NCBI GenBank assembly: GCA_021784595.1 | Contig: JAJYHT010000100.1 | Coordinates: forward strand, 1-64,000 | Length of the DNA stretch: 64,000 nt | Origin: Bacillota bacterium | GTDB lineage: Bacteria > Bacillota > Sulfobacillia > Sulfobacillales > Sulfobacillaceae | Direction of reading: 5' to 3' | Part shown: positions 26,043 to 35,178 of the stretch, piece by piece | Layout: the number at the start of each line of letters is the position of its first letter | Position numbering within the stretch: position 1 is the first letter of the stretch | Program-made: the position numbers and the translations under genes | The notes under the pieces: model-generated | Seen by the model: only the letters and a program-made list of their open reading frames with translations | What the model was told of the DNA's origin: nothing | Database searches by the model: none

Positions 26043-26499
26043 CCGAACCACAAGCCGATCAACGGCATTCGCTCCCATAAGCGCCTGCACCGCGCCTAGA
26101 GTCACTTTTTTGGCTTGACTCATCCGGGATCTGTCCAAGGGCGCGGGGATTCGCGTGTGGCACCCGCCCAAAATGCACCGCCCACGCCAAACCCGAAGGA
26201 CATAGGAGTCCTCCAAACGGAAGACACGATGACCGTCATGGTGCGGCTCCTAAAGGAATTGCCCATTGACATAGTCCCGGCGTCAGTAATGGGGACGTTT
26301 AATGCGGTGGTGAGCATGGCCAGAAAATACGCGTTAAGCGTAGTAAAGCCCCGGCGTTCACGCCCGGGGCATATCAGCCCGTTGGCCCATTAGGGTCAAA
26401 TCGAAATCCTTGAAGAGCACGGGCTTTTGAGCTAGACTCTTTTTGCTAGCGGATTTCTTCGGGAATCGAAAGTGGAGTCACTTCTTATGGCAGGGGGTC
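26043..26499. other. gene-free stretch
   Basis: No supported gene. A frame at 26115-26393 (+) has no family cue. It contains the GC-rich hairpin at 26348-26370 and the degraded end of the IS4-type transposase. Confidence 0.4.
26348..26370. repeat. GC-rich hairpin resembling an IS200/IS605-type end
   Basis: GCCCCGG and CCGGGGC form a perfect 7-bp stem around CGTTCACGC. The motif CCCCGGCGTTCACGC is, from memory, like the hairpins at the 3' end of TnpB/OrfB elements, where the guide-RNA scaffold ends. No intact transposase is attached; it may be a leftover right end. Confidence 0.4.
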
Positions 26500-26950
26500 T
26501 TAGGAGGAATTTCGGTTAACCTGGTCCCACTCCGCCATCGGACTTCATCCCAATTCATCGTCGCTTTTACGTCCCAAACAGCCGCCGAGTTTGGCTATCG
26601 CCCGCATGGCGTCCCGGAGCGGCAAAGGTTGCCCGGGGGGCCGATCAATCTTTTGAAAGGTGGCGAGACGCTTCAAAGCCGGGATCTCGCGAGCAAAGAA
26701 CGCCATCTCCCACGACTGATCCGGATCAAGCTCTGCCTGGTAGGTCATTCACAGAAGCCGCCAAGCGTTAATGGAATAGAGCGTAATGACTCGTCGCCCG
26801 TGGCTTTCTCATGGCAGGACTTCCTCCAGTTTTCCACGGGTAGTGCAAGCGCTCAATCCGCCAGCGATAGCTATACCAGGGCATGATGCGCTTGGCGTCT
26901 GCGGTTGTGACCACCGCCACGGTGGTTTCAACAAGCGTCAAAAACTCCAA
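26500..26950 (-). pseudogene. IS4-family transposase C-terminal remnant
   Basis: On the minus strand two frames join. The upstream one (26950) has MPWYSYRWRIERLHYPWKTG, the Y.(2)R.(3)E signature region of IS4 transposases, where the Glu is catalytic. The downstream one (26748) has LTYQAELDP-like residues, then RDAMRAIAKLGGCLGRKSDDE, the conserved C-terminal AIA.LGGFLGRK..GEPG stretch; RWRSGTRLTEI near 26530 is the last part. The N-terminal two thirds are missing and at least two frameshifts are present. Confidence 0.7.
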
Positions 26951-26996
26951 GATTGTGGGAAATAGGGTAGTAATCTAAGGGAAGGAAGGACTTATA

Positions 26997-27464
26997 GTGG
27001 AATCACAAAGTGCTTTTACTGCACAAACCATGGATTTTGATGAACGTGTTCGGTCAAGCTTCGCCAAACAAACGGTCATGAATCTCATTGGTGCGGAACT
27101 CGTTAAGATCCTGCCCGGTGAAGTGGAGATTCTCCTTCCTTTTCGTCACGAGTTGACTCAACAGCACGGTTTTCTGCATGCGGGTATTGTCACGACCATC
27201 GTGGATAGCGCGTGCGGCTATGCAGCCTTGAGCCTCATGCCAGCGGCCGCTTCCGTCCTGACCGTTGAATTTAAGGTGAATCTTCTTGCCCCGGCGCAGG
27301 GAGAAAGGTTTTTAGCCCGAGGAAAAGTCGTCAAACCGGGACGGACCATTACCTTCTGTTCCGGTGAAGTTTTTGTGCTAGGTTCAGACGCGACCAAATT
27401 GGTCGCCACAATGACAGCAACGATGATGACGCTTCTAGGTCGTCCCGGCGTAGACGAGGGTTAA
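26997..27464 (+). CDS. PaaI-type hotdog thioesterase
   Basis: The 155-residue protein (GTG start, GGAAGGAAGGA upstream) has the single hotdog domain of the PaaI/DUF4442 group: ELTQQHGFLHAGIVTTIVDSACGYAAL with the HGG-like loop and catalytic acidic residue, then ASVLTVEFKVNLLAPAQGE and RTITFCSGEVF. Members hydrolyse acyl-CoA thioesters, often aryl- or short-chain-CoA. It is a single-gene unit on the plus strand between an IS4 remnant and a gene-poor region. Substrate is unknown. Confidence 0.88.
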   Translation: MESQSAFTAQTMDFDERVRSSFAKQTVMNLIGAELVKILPGEVEILLPFRHELTQQHGFLHAGIVTTIVDSACGYAALSLMPAAASVLTVEFKVNLLAPAQGERFLARGKVVKPGRTITFCSGEVFVLGSDATKLVATMTATMMTLLGRPGVDEG

Positions 27465-28243
27465 GAACTGTGAAATCCATTCAAATGTGGCCCGATATAA
27501 TTTGTTCGACACTGCTGGCCGACCTTGTAAAAAAACTTTTTGCCGAATTCCCTATTATCAAACATAGCCGTGCATTAGTACGGTCGGGATGGCATAACTC
27601 TGTAAAAGAACTTTTTTCCCTTAAAGTATAGGGCAGGAGAGACCGTAGACCTACGACCGACGCAGGTCCAATGTTTGGGCCAGTAACAGATCTTTCACTA
27701 TAGAGACTGTGGTCAGGTTATGCCGGCGTCATGCCAGTCACGCATGTGTCCTACCTAAACGGCAATACTCTTGGGAATGCTCTATACCTGGGTGGATTAG
27801 GCCCGTCCCCAGGGGGGCACCAGACTAACCAAAGCGGTTAGAACGTCGGTTTAGTCAGAAAATCACAACAGCAAGCCAGGCAACCTGTTCTATTATTCGG
27901 TGGCCACCTCTATGCGAAGTTACACCTTCAGCCCACCTGGGACTAGTGGATGCCTGAGTTTCTTAGACACCACTTCACTTAAAAGTCTACAGCATTTGGA
28001 ATATCGCCCCAACTACGGACGAATGGGGTACAATAATGGTCAAGGAGTTTGGCATTTTTTGAGCGAGTCGTCGACCCACACCAGGATACACTGACGGTGT
28101 GGCTACCACGTGATAGAACCTTTTCATGTAGGCGAGATCGTGGAGAGTCCTGTATTCTATCTCGCCGAAGTTTCGCGCCCACCCAGGGAATGGCAAGCCT
28201 GTAAAGGCGTCCATTCATGGAGCTGAACCTAGGAGGTCTTGCG
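27465..28243. other. gene-poor stretch with one doubtful small frame
   Basis: About 780 bp. The only protein-like frame is 27987-28214 (-), 75 residues including EIEYRTLHDLAYMKRFYHVV and NSLTIIVPHSSV, with a weak ribosome binding site and no family I recognise. The rest shows no gene or clear regulatory structure. Confidence 0.35.
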
Positions 28244-28453
28244 ATGTTTGGACGTTCTTTGCGTATTCGCCGTTCGGTGAAGCGACGTCGCTCAGTGATT
28301 GAGGCGGGCCACCACCGTCCGTTTTCTGCATCATGGTCCGATGGGGTACGGCTTTGGCCTTGGGAAGAGGAACCCGCGGCTGAGCCTAGCCCCGAACTCA
28401 GGGCACGCACGCCCAGACGCCGTTGGAGACGCTGGCGGCATCGTGCTCCGTAA
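28244..28453 (+). CDS. small arginine-rich hypothetical protein
   Basis: The ATG at 28244 is preceded by AGGAGGTCTTGCG, an excellent site, which is the main reason to call it. The 69-residue product starts MFGRSLRIRRSVKRRRSVIE and ends in TPRRRWRRWRHRAP, with an acidic patch WEEEPAAEPSPE between. It is strongly basic overall and may bind nucleic acid or membrane. No homologue is known to me. Confidence 0.5.
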   Translation: MFGRSLRIRRSVKRRRSVIEAGHHRPFSASWSDGVRLWPWEEEPAAEPSPELRARTPRRRWRRWRHRAP

Positions 28454-28617
28454 ACCCTCTTGACGCCGTATTTTTTGAAACAAATGGTGCGTGAATCGGT
28501 AATCTGGCGATTCGTTGAGACATAACGACCAGGCGGATCGATTGTTGCGGGCCCTAGCGATCATGGAACCCCATGGTCGTTGGGGTACGGTGGCGGGCGA
28601 GAGCATGTATACCCATG

Positions 28618-29799
28618 CTAAGCGCTTGAAGCGTTATTTTTCTTAGCGGATGTCCGCGAGGCGATGTGGATCAACAGCGTGGTTAGTGGCCACAATGCTA
28701 GTATTATTCGCATCACCGCCAGCGCACTAGGGCCGATCGTTAAGAAGCCTAAAAAGATTAAAAACGACATCATGCGCCCACTATTAAGCCATAATTCTTT
28801 CATACTGGTGAGACCAACTTGGTCGGCTGAATGCTGAGAAGTCTCTTGGATTACCGCAAGCGCATGCCCCTCAATCTGAACCTTATAAATCGGATATGCT
28901 ACGGACGTTAAAACTCCTAATATTAAGACTCCGGGTATTGTCGGCAATAGGATAAAGATTCCTCCAGAGACAACGGACATCAAAAGGGCTGTCCGCCGCC
29001 TGGTCTTAGTTGAACCCTTCTGGCTCCTATGCGCCAGGACCCAAAAGGCGAGTGTCTGGACTCCGGCCTGGATAGCCAGATACCAACCCAGCCAGAGAGG
29101 ACTTTTTGTCATGATAAAGAGATAGAGACCGGGGACAAAGAAAAGAATGCCATCTCGAAGACCTAGTGCCGCCATGCTCCATCGCACATCGTGCCAGGCG
29201 CCTTTTGGGGGAGTTGTTCTCGATCTAGAGGCTGAGGCAGTAGAGGGGCTGAAAGGCTCCAGACCGAAAACAAGAGCCCCTGCCAAGATGGCCATCGCCA
29301 AACCAAACACCACCCGATAACCCACTCCCGAACTGAATGCTGCGATGATACCCGCCGCGACAGGTGGACCGACGATGGCAAACACATTTTCCACAATCCC
29401 GATCCAGGCATTGTACCAATCCGCTTTCTGGGGTGGCACGGTAGCGGCCCCGCCCACGTAAAGCGACAACCAGTAAAAACCGCTGGAAAATCCAGTCAGC
29501 GCCGCGATGACCCACACCAGATGCCCGGAGGCCGGACCTAGCACCGTTAGAAGACCGAGGTAGGTGATAGCCACCGCTATGCCTGTTCCCCGCAGCCACT
29601 GGTAGCGCAACGAGTGTGGCGTCATAGCAGCCCACCCATATACGAGCCCCATGACCAGGAACCACAAGAGATAGTAGAAGATGATGGTGGATACTGCAGT
29701 GCGTATGTGCCAAAACCACGCGCCGACAAAACTTGACGCCCAGGCCATGGCGAGTTCCCACAGCCCTGCAATAATTAATAAGCGCTGTGCCGGCGACAT
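28618..29799 (-). CDS. MFS transporter
   Basis: The 393-residue protein (ATG 29799 after GGGGGGTTATTC; the frame extends upstream to 29862) has about 12 hydrophobic segments with a charged break in the middle (SPSTASASRSRTTPPKGAW, residues about 190-205). It fits an MFS permease with a short central loop. The substrate is unknown; the sequence GFSSGFYWLSLYVGGAATVP is reminiscent of uncharacterised Firmicute YcxA/YkuC-like transporters, which is a weak resemblance. It is transcribed alone, divergent to the TVP38-like gene. Confidence 0.8.
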   Translation of the reverse strand: MSPAQRLLIIAGLWELAMAWASSFVGAWFWHIRTAVSTIIFYYLLWFLVMGLVYGWAAMTPHSLRYQWLRGTGIAVAITYLGLLTVLGPASGHLVWVIAALTGFSSGFYWLSLYVGGAATVPPQKADWYNAWIGIVENVFAIVGPPVAAGIIAAFSSGVGYRVVFGLAMAILAGALVFGLEPFSPSTASASRSRTTPPKGAWHDVRWSMAALGLRDGILFFVPGLYLFIMTKSPLWLGWYLAIQAGVQTLAFWVLAHRSQKGSTKTRRRTALLMSVVSGGIFILLPTIPGVLILGVLTSVAYPIYKVQIEGHALAVIQETSQHSADQVGLTSMKELWLNSGRMMSFLIFLGFLTIGPSALAVMRIILALWPLTTLLIHIASRTSAKKNNASSA

Positions 29800-30033
29800 G
29801 AATAACCCCCCGTGTCTTAAAATATAGCAAACGGGGCAATCCGTCCGTATTATGGACCACATTTCCCTGGGTGGACCGAGTGAAATTCTTTTTGCCCAGC
29901 AATGCTCTGGAGTGTAAGCTGGCTCACAGAACGTCGTGAGGCACGGGCGCTAGTATTAAGAGACGGGAGTTTGGAAAACGGTGGGGGACCCCGACGACGA
30001 TTACCATTCCATCGACCCACCCGAAAGGCATGT

Positions 30034-30732
30034 GTGAGCTATTTGTCCACCAAGCGGCGCTATCCCTGGTCAAAATCGAAGAAGCGCCTGGGGATATTGA
30101 TGGGCGTCGTTGTCCTCTTTAGCGTGGGCGGGCTTGCCTTGGAGCCGGCTTGGCGAAGTGGCGTGGTTCGTCTATTAAGTTTAGAAACGCTGGCACATGT
30201 TCGCGTTCTAGTTGAATCCATGGGAATATGGGGTCCCATTTTTCTGATGGCTCTGATGGTGTTGCACAGTGTGACATTTGTTCCCTCCGAAATTCTTACA
30301 ATTGCTGCCGTAGCACTGTTTGGTCCCGTTAAAGGCGTCATCTATTCGTGGGTGGGGTCCATGCTCGGAGCTTATCTCGCGTTCTTCATGGCTAGAGGAT
30401 TTGGTAGGCCTCTGGTGGGTCGTTTTGTACCGCCCTCAGCATTAAAGACGTTCGACGATTTCGTCGCGCGCCGTGGTGTGTGGGGACTGGTGTTATTGCG
30501 GCTGATTCCACTGGTCTCTTTTAACGCTTTAAACTATGGGGCTGGATTGACGAAAATTACGGTATGGCAATTTACCTGGACAACGGGATTGGGCATCTTG
30601 CCCGCAGGAATCCTCATCGCCATTGTGTATCAAAGTGCCGTAGAACAAAGAGATGCTTTCGTTGGGTTAACAGTGGTGGCACTGCTCATCACACTAGCCG
30701 TGGTCCTGCGGTGGAAAATGCGTGCCCGCTAA
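30034..30732 (+). CDS. TVP38/TMEM64-family (SNARE-associated, DedA-like) membrane protein
   Basis: The protein has a lead TM segment (RLGILMGVVVLFSVGGLAL), then the VTT core: FVPSEILTIAAVALFGPVKGVIYSWVGSMLGAYLAFFMARGFGR with the conserved G-A-Y-F-R pattern, and LVLLRLIPLVSFNALNYGAGLT. Members are membrane proteins linked to lipid scrambling or flippase activity. The frame is open from 29902; GTG 30034 (232 residues) gives a normal length but its ribosome binding site (GAAAGG) is weak, so the start is uncertain. Confidence 0.82.
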   Translation: MSYLSTKRRYPWSKSKKRLGILMGVVVLFSVGGLALEPAWRSGVVRLLSLETLAHVRVLVESMGIWGPIFLMALMVLHSVTFVPSEILTIAAVALFGPVKGVIYSWVGSMLGAYLAFFMARGFGRPLVGRFVPPSALKTFDDFVARRGVWGLVLLRLIPLVSFNALNYGAGLTKITVWQFTWTTGLGILPAGILIAIVYQSAVEQRDAFVGLTVVALLITLAVVLRWKMRAR

Positions 30733-30926
30733 CCAAGGTTTAGACACCAAGGGTCACGGACCCAAGGGCGTTCCGTCAACGAAAGAGCGTGTTAAGCAGG
30801 TCAAAGAATTCTCCTGACAAAAGATGGGTGTAATCTAGTTCACTGAGGATCCATCCGCTGGGGGTTAGAGTGGTGGAGATTTCCGTTTAATCGCCGACTA
30901 GAATAGGGATGGGGGAAGGACAAACG

Positions 30927-31244
30927 ATGGCCACACAAAAGATAACCGATGCGGATTTTTCTACATTCGTGCACTCGACTAAACCGGTACTGGTCGATTT
31001 TTGGGCTGCATGGTGTCAACCATGTAAGAGAATGGCGCCGATTCTTGAGGCAATATCCGAACAGTACAGCGACACCTTGATCGTCGGCAAACTTGATGTG
31101 GATCAAAATCCTGTGACCGCGAGCCAATTCAAAATACAAAGTATTCCCACCATGATTTTGTTCCAAGAGGGAGAGCCCGTTAAACAGATCGTAGGATTTC
31201 GCCCTCAATCAGATTTACTGGCTCAATTGGCTGATGTGTTATAG
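30927..31244 (+). CDS. thioredoxin with WCQPC active site
   Basis: The 105-residue protein is a complete thioredoxin fold: FVHSTKPVLVDFWAAWCQPCKRMAP with the redox cysteines C30 and C33, then VGKLDVDQNPVTASQFKIQSIPTMILF with the cis-Pro, and GFRPQSDLLAQL. The usual WCGPC is WCQPC here, which may shift redox potential. GGGGGAAGGACAAACG precedes the ATG at 30927. It stands alone; its reductase is not adjacent, although a disulfide oxidoreductase lies at 37.5 kb. Confidence 0.92.
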   Translation: MATQKITDADFSTFVHSTKPVLVDFWAAWCQPCKRMAPILEAISEQYSDTLIVGKLDVDQNPVTASQFKIQSIPTMILFQEGEPVKQIVGFRPQSDLLAQLADVL

Positions 31245-31483
31245 TGCCCTTCTTCCATGCTAGAGACATCAAGTGGGGAATAGGGGCCGGCATCAGTTGT
31301 CATGACCCATTGCGCAGAGAAATGCAAACAATCGCAGCGCTATAATTGTCGACGGTTTCGCACGGCTGACCTGGCCTTATCTGGGTTTACCCAAAACCAA
31401 ATCAACGAAGCCTTTGACCGTATCCGAGACTGTACAAAACCATAAATTCGCATGTAGACATGGTGCTGCGGGAAGGGAGTCGC

Positions 31484-32992
31484 ATGAATCGCACACAACT
31501 CCTAGACAATGACGAGAATATCGCGATCGCTGCATATCCGCAAGCGGGCGAGACACAAAGACTCCGCGCGGGGCACTTACGTTTTCTTCGTACCATCGCT
31601 GAATCTGTTGGTGTGCAAGGACCGACTGGGGGGGTCGTGATCGGCGCCGCAATTTTGGCGGGCATGTCCGGCGGTGGGACCGCACTGGTACAGGTGATAG
31701 CGGCCATCGCCATGGGATTTGTGGCGTATGCCTTTGTCATTTTTACCCGTGGATTCAATAGTGCGGGATCCGTATATGGCTTTACGGGGGCGGTGGTGGG
31801 ACCGCGATTTGGGTTTCTCTCGGCGTGGGCATTGATGTTTGTCTATATCAACTTCGCCGGAGGTGTCTATGCCAGTTTTGCTGATGAAGCGCAACCTGCC
31901 TTCGCCGCTATTGGGCTTCATCTTCCCTGGCAGATCTATGCTCTGGTGGCCTTTATTCTGGTAGTAATTTTAGCCTATCTAGACATTAAGATCTCGTCTA
32001 CAGTGATCCTTATTCTCGAAGGAGCCTCCATGGCCCTGATTACCGTCGTAGGGGTGATTATCGCAGCCAAGACTGGGTATCATGGACACGCTTTTAGGTT
32101 TGCACCCTTTCGAACTCACGGTGTCCCTCTGGCAGCGCTTGGGCTCGGGGTCGTATACTCCTTTTCTGCGTTTTCGGGTTTTGAAGCCGCCGCCACGTTG
32201 GGAGAGGAATCTAGCCGGCCCAGGCGGACCATTCCGATGGCGGTGGCCCTGTCACTGGTGGTGGTCGCGATCTATGAGATTGCTGTGGCTGCCGTGGTGA
32301 CCAACGCATTTCCCAGCACTAAAATGTTGGCCGGGTCGGCGGTACCCCTAGTGTCAGTGACAGACCATTTTGTCTCGCCGTGGGTTGGTGTGCTGGTCAA
32401 CTTCGGTGCGGTGGTCAGTTCATTTGGCGCCGCATTGGCATCTGCCAATGGAGCCGCCCGCATGCTGTTTGCATTGGGAAGAGATGGACTCGGCCCAAAA
32501 ATGCTGACCTGGGTGAGCCGTCGCACGGGATCGCCGGTTGGCGCGGTTCTTTGGGTGGCCGTGGCGAGCTTCGCCTTTTTAGTCGGATTTCTGCATGATG
32601 GCTCGGCGACTCGCGCGGTGGCTCTCATTTTAACCTACGGGGCCGATCTAATTCTCGCGGCCTACGGACTTGTGCTTATTGCGGCCATTGTCTTCACGGT
32701 CAAGCAGCGGCGATCACGACTTAGCACGGCAATTCTTGTGGTTGGTTTGGGCATCTTCATTTATATTGTGAAAGACACTTTTGTCCCTTTCCCTGCTGCG
32801 CCCTATAATTGGGATGCGTATGGCGCTTTGATCACCTTGGGTATCGGTCTGTTACTACCAGTACTATCACCGAAGATTCGGCACGGCATTGGTCAGTCGC
32901 CGTTACTGAAGGTCGGCGCAACTGCCTTAATATCTTCCCCAGGACGAAAAACGAAATCCGGCCCAAGTTCTACCCAGGGGACCGCATTATAA
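31484..32992 (+). CDS. APC-family amino-acid permease
   Basis: The 502-residue protein (ATG 31484 after GGAAGGGAGTCGC) has 12 predicted hydrophobic segments. Early signature residues are ESVGVQGPTGGVVIGAAIL and the second-helix GFNSAGSVYGFTGAVVGPR; the sixth segment has YSFSAFSGFEAAATLGEESSRPRRTIP, the APC F-x-G-F-E...A.E..NP-like motif. Members carry amino acids with protons or as exchangers. The substrate cannot be named. It precedes mtnK by about 100 bp, so the two may be co-transcribed. Confidence 0.9.
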   Translation: MNRTQLLDNDENIAIAAYPQAGETQRLRAGHLRFLRTIAESVGVQGPTGGVVIGAAILAGMSGGGTALVQVIAAIAMGFVAYAFVIFTRGFNSAGSVYGFTGAVVGPRFGFLSAWALMFVYINFAGGVYASFADEAQPAFAAIGLHLPWQIYALVAFILVVILAYLDIKISSTVILILEGASMALITVVGVIIAAKTGYHGHAFRFAPFRTHGVPLAALGLGVVYSFSAFSGFEAAATLGEESSRPRRTIPMAVALSLVVVAIYEIAVAAVVTNAFPSTKMLAGSAVPLVSVTDHFVSPWVGVLVNFGAVVSSFGAALASANGAARMLFALGRDGLGPKMLTWVSRRTGSPVGAVLWVAVASFAFLVGFLHDGSATRAVALILTYGADLILAAYGLVLIAAIVFTVKQRRSRLSTAILVVGLGIFIYIVKDTFVPFPAAPYNWDAYGALITLGIGLLLPVLSPKIRHGIGQSPLLKVGATALISSPGRKTKSGPSSTQGTAL

Positions 32993-33097
32993 GGGGCAAA
33001 AAGACCAAATTGTTCGGTTCGGCATCACCTATAAGCATTGCCATGGCAGAGTAGGTATGGAGGTGTTTTCGGAACGAGACATGGCGTTGATGTACCG

Positions 33098-34321
33098 ATG
33101 ACAATCCAAGATGTCATTCAATACGTCAAAGTTTTGCCCAATCTGTTTTCCCGACAGGCTGTGTTGACGGGGAGTGAAATCGGCAACGGGAATATGAATT
33201 TTGTGTTCCGTGTGGTCGATGCAGGTCTTCACGGACCGGGCAGCGTGATTGTCAAGTGCACGCCTCCTTATATGCGTTCGGTGGGCACGGCCTGGCCACT
33301 GACGGCCGAGCGGCTCCACCTGGAATATGACGCATTAACGATTCAGTATGAATTATGCCCGGGGTTAGTTCCGAAAGTCTATCATTATGACCAAGAACGG
33401 TCGCTGATGGTGATGGAGGATCTTTGGACACACACACTATTGCGGGACAGGCTCATGGCTCGGCAGATCTATCCTCAGGTGGCTCCACAAATCGGGAAGT
33501 TCCTTGCCCGGACCTTGTTTCTAACCTCCCAGTTTGCGCTCGATGCCGGAGAAGTCGAGGAATTGAAACATCATTTCGCCAATGCGGAATTGGTCCAGAT
33601 TACAACAGATTTCATTTTTACATTCCCTTTCACTGCACATGCGATGAATCGATTTAACCCCCTTTTGAGCAACAGGGTGCACGAGATGTGGGAAAATGGG
33701 GATCTCCAAAGTGAGGTTGCGGCTCTCAGAACCCGATTCAACACGGATGGCCAAGCGTTGATTCACGGTGACTTACATACGGGCAGTCTCATGGTCACGG
33801 AGCAGGACACGAAAGTGATTGACCCCGAGTTCGCATGCTATGGGCCCATGGGATTTGACAGCGGTGTCTTGATGGCGAACCTGTTACTTAACCTTTGTTT
33901 GCATGCCAGTGAGGGAAACCGGACAAATATCATCGGGCAATATCAGCGAGAGCTGCTAAAAATCATTGAGATGGTTTGGGCCCATTTTCACAAGGAGTTT
34001 AAGAGCCTGTGGCTACGCACGAATCGCCGCTCAGGACGTGCTCCCGGTGGGGAAGTAGAGCATGTATTGGTTGAAATATTGCAAGATTCGCTAGGATTTG
34101 CCGGATGTGAAATGATTCGGCGCGTGATTGGGACGTCTCATGTCAGGGACTTAAACAGCATAGAAGACGCCAGCAGACGGGCGCGGGTGGAGATTTTAGC
34201 GCTTACTCTCGGACAACACCTCATTTTGGAACGACATCACGCTCACACGATTCAAGATTTGATTGAATACGTCCATGATAGCTGGCTTACGTGTGGTGAA
34301 ACGAAAAAAACTTATCGGTGA
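33098..34321 (+). CDS. mtnK: methylthioribose kinase
   Basis: MtnK phosphorylates 5-methylthioribose in the methionine salvage pathway. Family features of the 407-residue protein are MTIQDVIQYVKVLPNLF at the start, GSEIGNGNMNFVFRV (ATP-loop), IVKCTPPYMRSVG, and QALIHGDLHTGSLMVT with the catalytic Asp, followed by KVIDPEFACYGPMGFDSG with the metal-binding D.E. ATG 33098 was chosen by the family N-terminus; the upstream GGAGGTG at 33059 is too far away, so the start is uncertain. No mtnA or other salvage gene is adjacent. Confidence 0.9.
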   Translation: MTIQDVIQYVKVLPNLFSRQAVLTGSEIGNGNMNFVFRVVDAGLHGPGSVIVKCTPPYMRSVGTAWPLTAERLHLEYDALTIQYELCPGLVPKVYHYDQERSLMVMEDLWTHTLLRDRLMARQIYPQVAPQIGKFLARTLFLTSQFALDAGEVEELKHHFANAELVQITTDFIFTFPFTAHAMNRFNPLLSNRVHEMWENGDLQSEVAALRTRFNTDGQALIHGDLHTGSLMVTEQDTKVIDPEFACYGPMGFDSGVLMANLLLNLCLHASEGNRTNIIGQYQRELLKIIEMVWAHFHKEFKSLWLRTNRRSGRAPGGEVEHVLVEILQDSLGFAGCEMIRRVIGTSHVRDLNSIEDASRRARVEILALTLGQHLILERHHAHTIQDLIEYVHDSWLTCGETKKTYR

Positions 34322-34420
34322 AGATAAGATGCCCGAAGAGTACGTAAGTGAGCTAGGTTACAGACCACTTTGACATTTTTGCCTATGGTAAATGTCTTAG
34401 AAGTCTGGAGTTGACACCTG

Positions 34421-35005
34421 ATGTTGGATACTCATGCACGCAAATACGTACAGCCGATTATTCGAGACACGGCACGCAGCTGTCTCAAGATGGGCTTAAA
34501 TCCAAACCAAGTCACCTGGGCAGCATGGGTGATTGGTATGGGGGCGGGTATGTTGGTGTACTTTGAGCGTCCTATCCTCGCCGTGTTTCTTTTATGGGTA
34601 TCGGGTTACTTAGATGCCGTCGACGGGTCGATGGCTCGAGAGGCGAATCGGATGAGTGCCTGGGGCACCCTCCTAGACATTACTTTTGACCGGATCGTGG
34701 AGCTCGGCATCATTATTAGCCTTGCGATCCGCCATCCCCACAGTCAGCTTCTGTTGCTCCTGCTTACAGCAAGTATTGTTTTCTCGATGACCGTATTCTT
34801 AACCGTCGGCGCGTTATCGGAAAAAAAGGGACTGAAGTCCTTCTATTATCAAGCGGGTTTGGCGGAACGGACGGAAGGACTTATACTTTTGTCCCTGATG
34901 ACCTTATTTCCCAAGGACTTGCTGTGGAGTACTGGACTGTTTTTGGTGATGGAGGTTTTGACCGGTCTTCAACGCATGGGGGAAGCGAAGCGCCTTCTTG
35001 CCTAG
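34421..35005 (+). CDS. CDP-alcohol phosphatidyltransferase-family protein
   Basis: The 194-residue membrane protein contains the complete CDP-OH motif DAVDGSMAR, then GTLLDITFD, i.e. DX2DGX2ARX8GX3DX3D, near residues 65-90; these acidic residues bind two metal ions. It has about six hydrophobic segments. Members move a phospho-alcohol group from CDP-linked donors to an acceptor, mainly in phospholipid synthesis. The donor and acceptor are unknown. It lies 99 bp downstream of mtnK on the same strand. Confidence 0.88.
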   Translation: MLDTHARKYVQPIIRDTARSCLKMGLNPNQVTWAAWVIGMGAGMLVYFERPILAVFLLWVSGYLDAVDGSMAREANRMSAWGTLLDITFDRIVELGIIISLAIRHPHSQLLLLLLTASIVFSMTVFLTVGALSEKKGLKSFYYQAGLAERTEGLILLSLMTLFPKDLLWSTGLFLVMEVLTGLQRMGEAKRLLA

Positions 35006-35085
35006 AACGTGTAAAAGTTTTCGATGAAACGGGTCGGCGTGGATTTACTGACCCAAGGACATTTCGTCTTCTAATATCCGAGGTT

Positions 35086-35144
35086 CCCGGCACGTCACGG
35101 CAGCCCGTCTTTAATTTTCCAGAGGGCTGCCGTGACGTGTCGGG
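35086..35144. terminator. 21-bp stem-loop between convergent genes
   Basis: Arms 35086-35106 and 35124-35144 pair over 21 bp with a single G-T, around a 17-nt loop. It sits between the ends of the phosphotransferase and nnrE, both pointing towards it, so a bidirectional terminator is likely. No T-run follows on either side. Confidence 0.65.
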
Positions 35145-35178
35145 TGATCGAGCGCCGATGCTCTGCAACAGAACACAT

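Noticed and set aside
29225-29902. 225-residue minus-strand frame inside the MFS gene
   Set aside because: Same strand, different frame as a protein with clear membrane segments; composition rich in Arg, Gly and His without domains. Shadow frame.
35086-35144. transposon terminal repeat or attachment site
   Set aside because: The 21-bp inverted repeat is centred between two convergent stop codons and encloses only 17 nt, which fits a shared terminator and not mobile-element ends.
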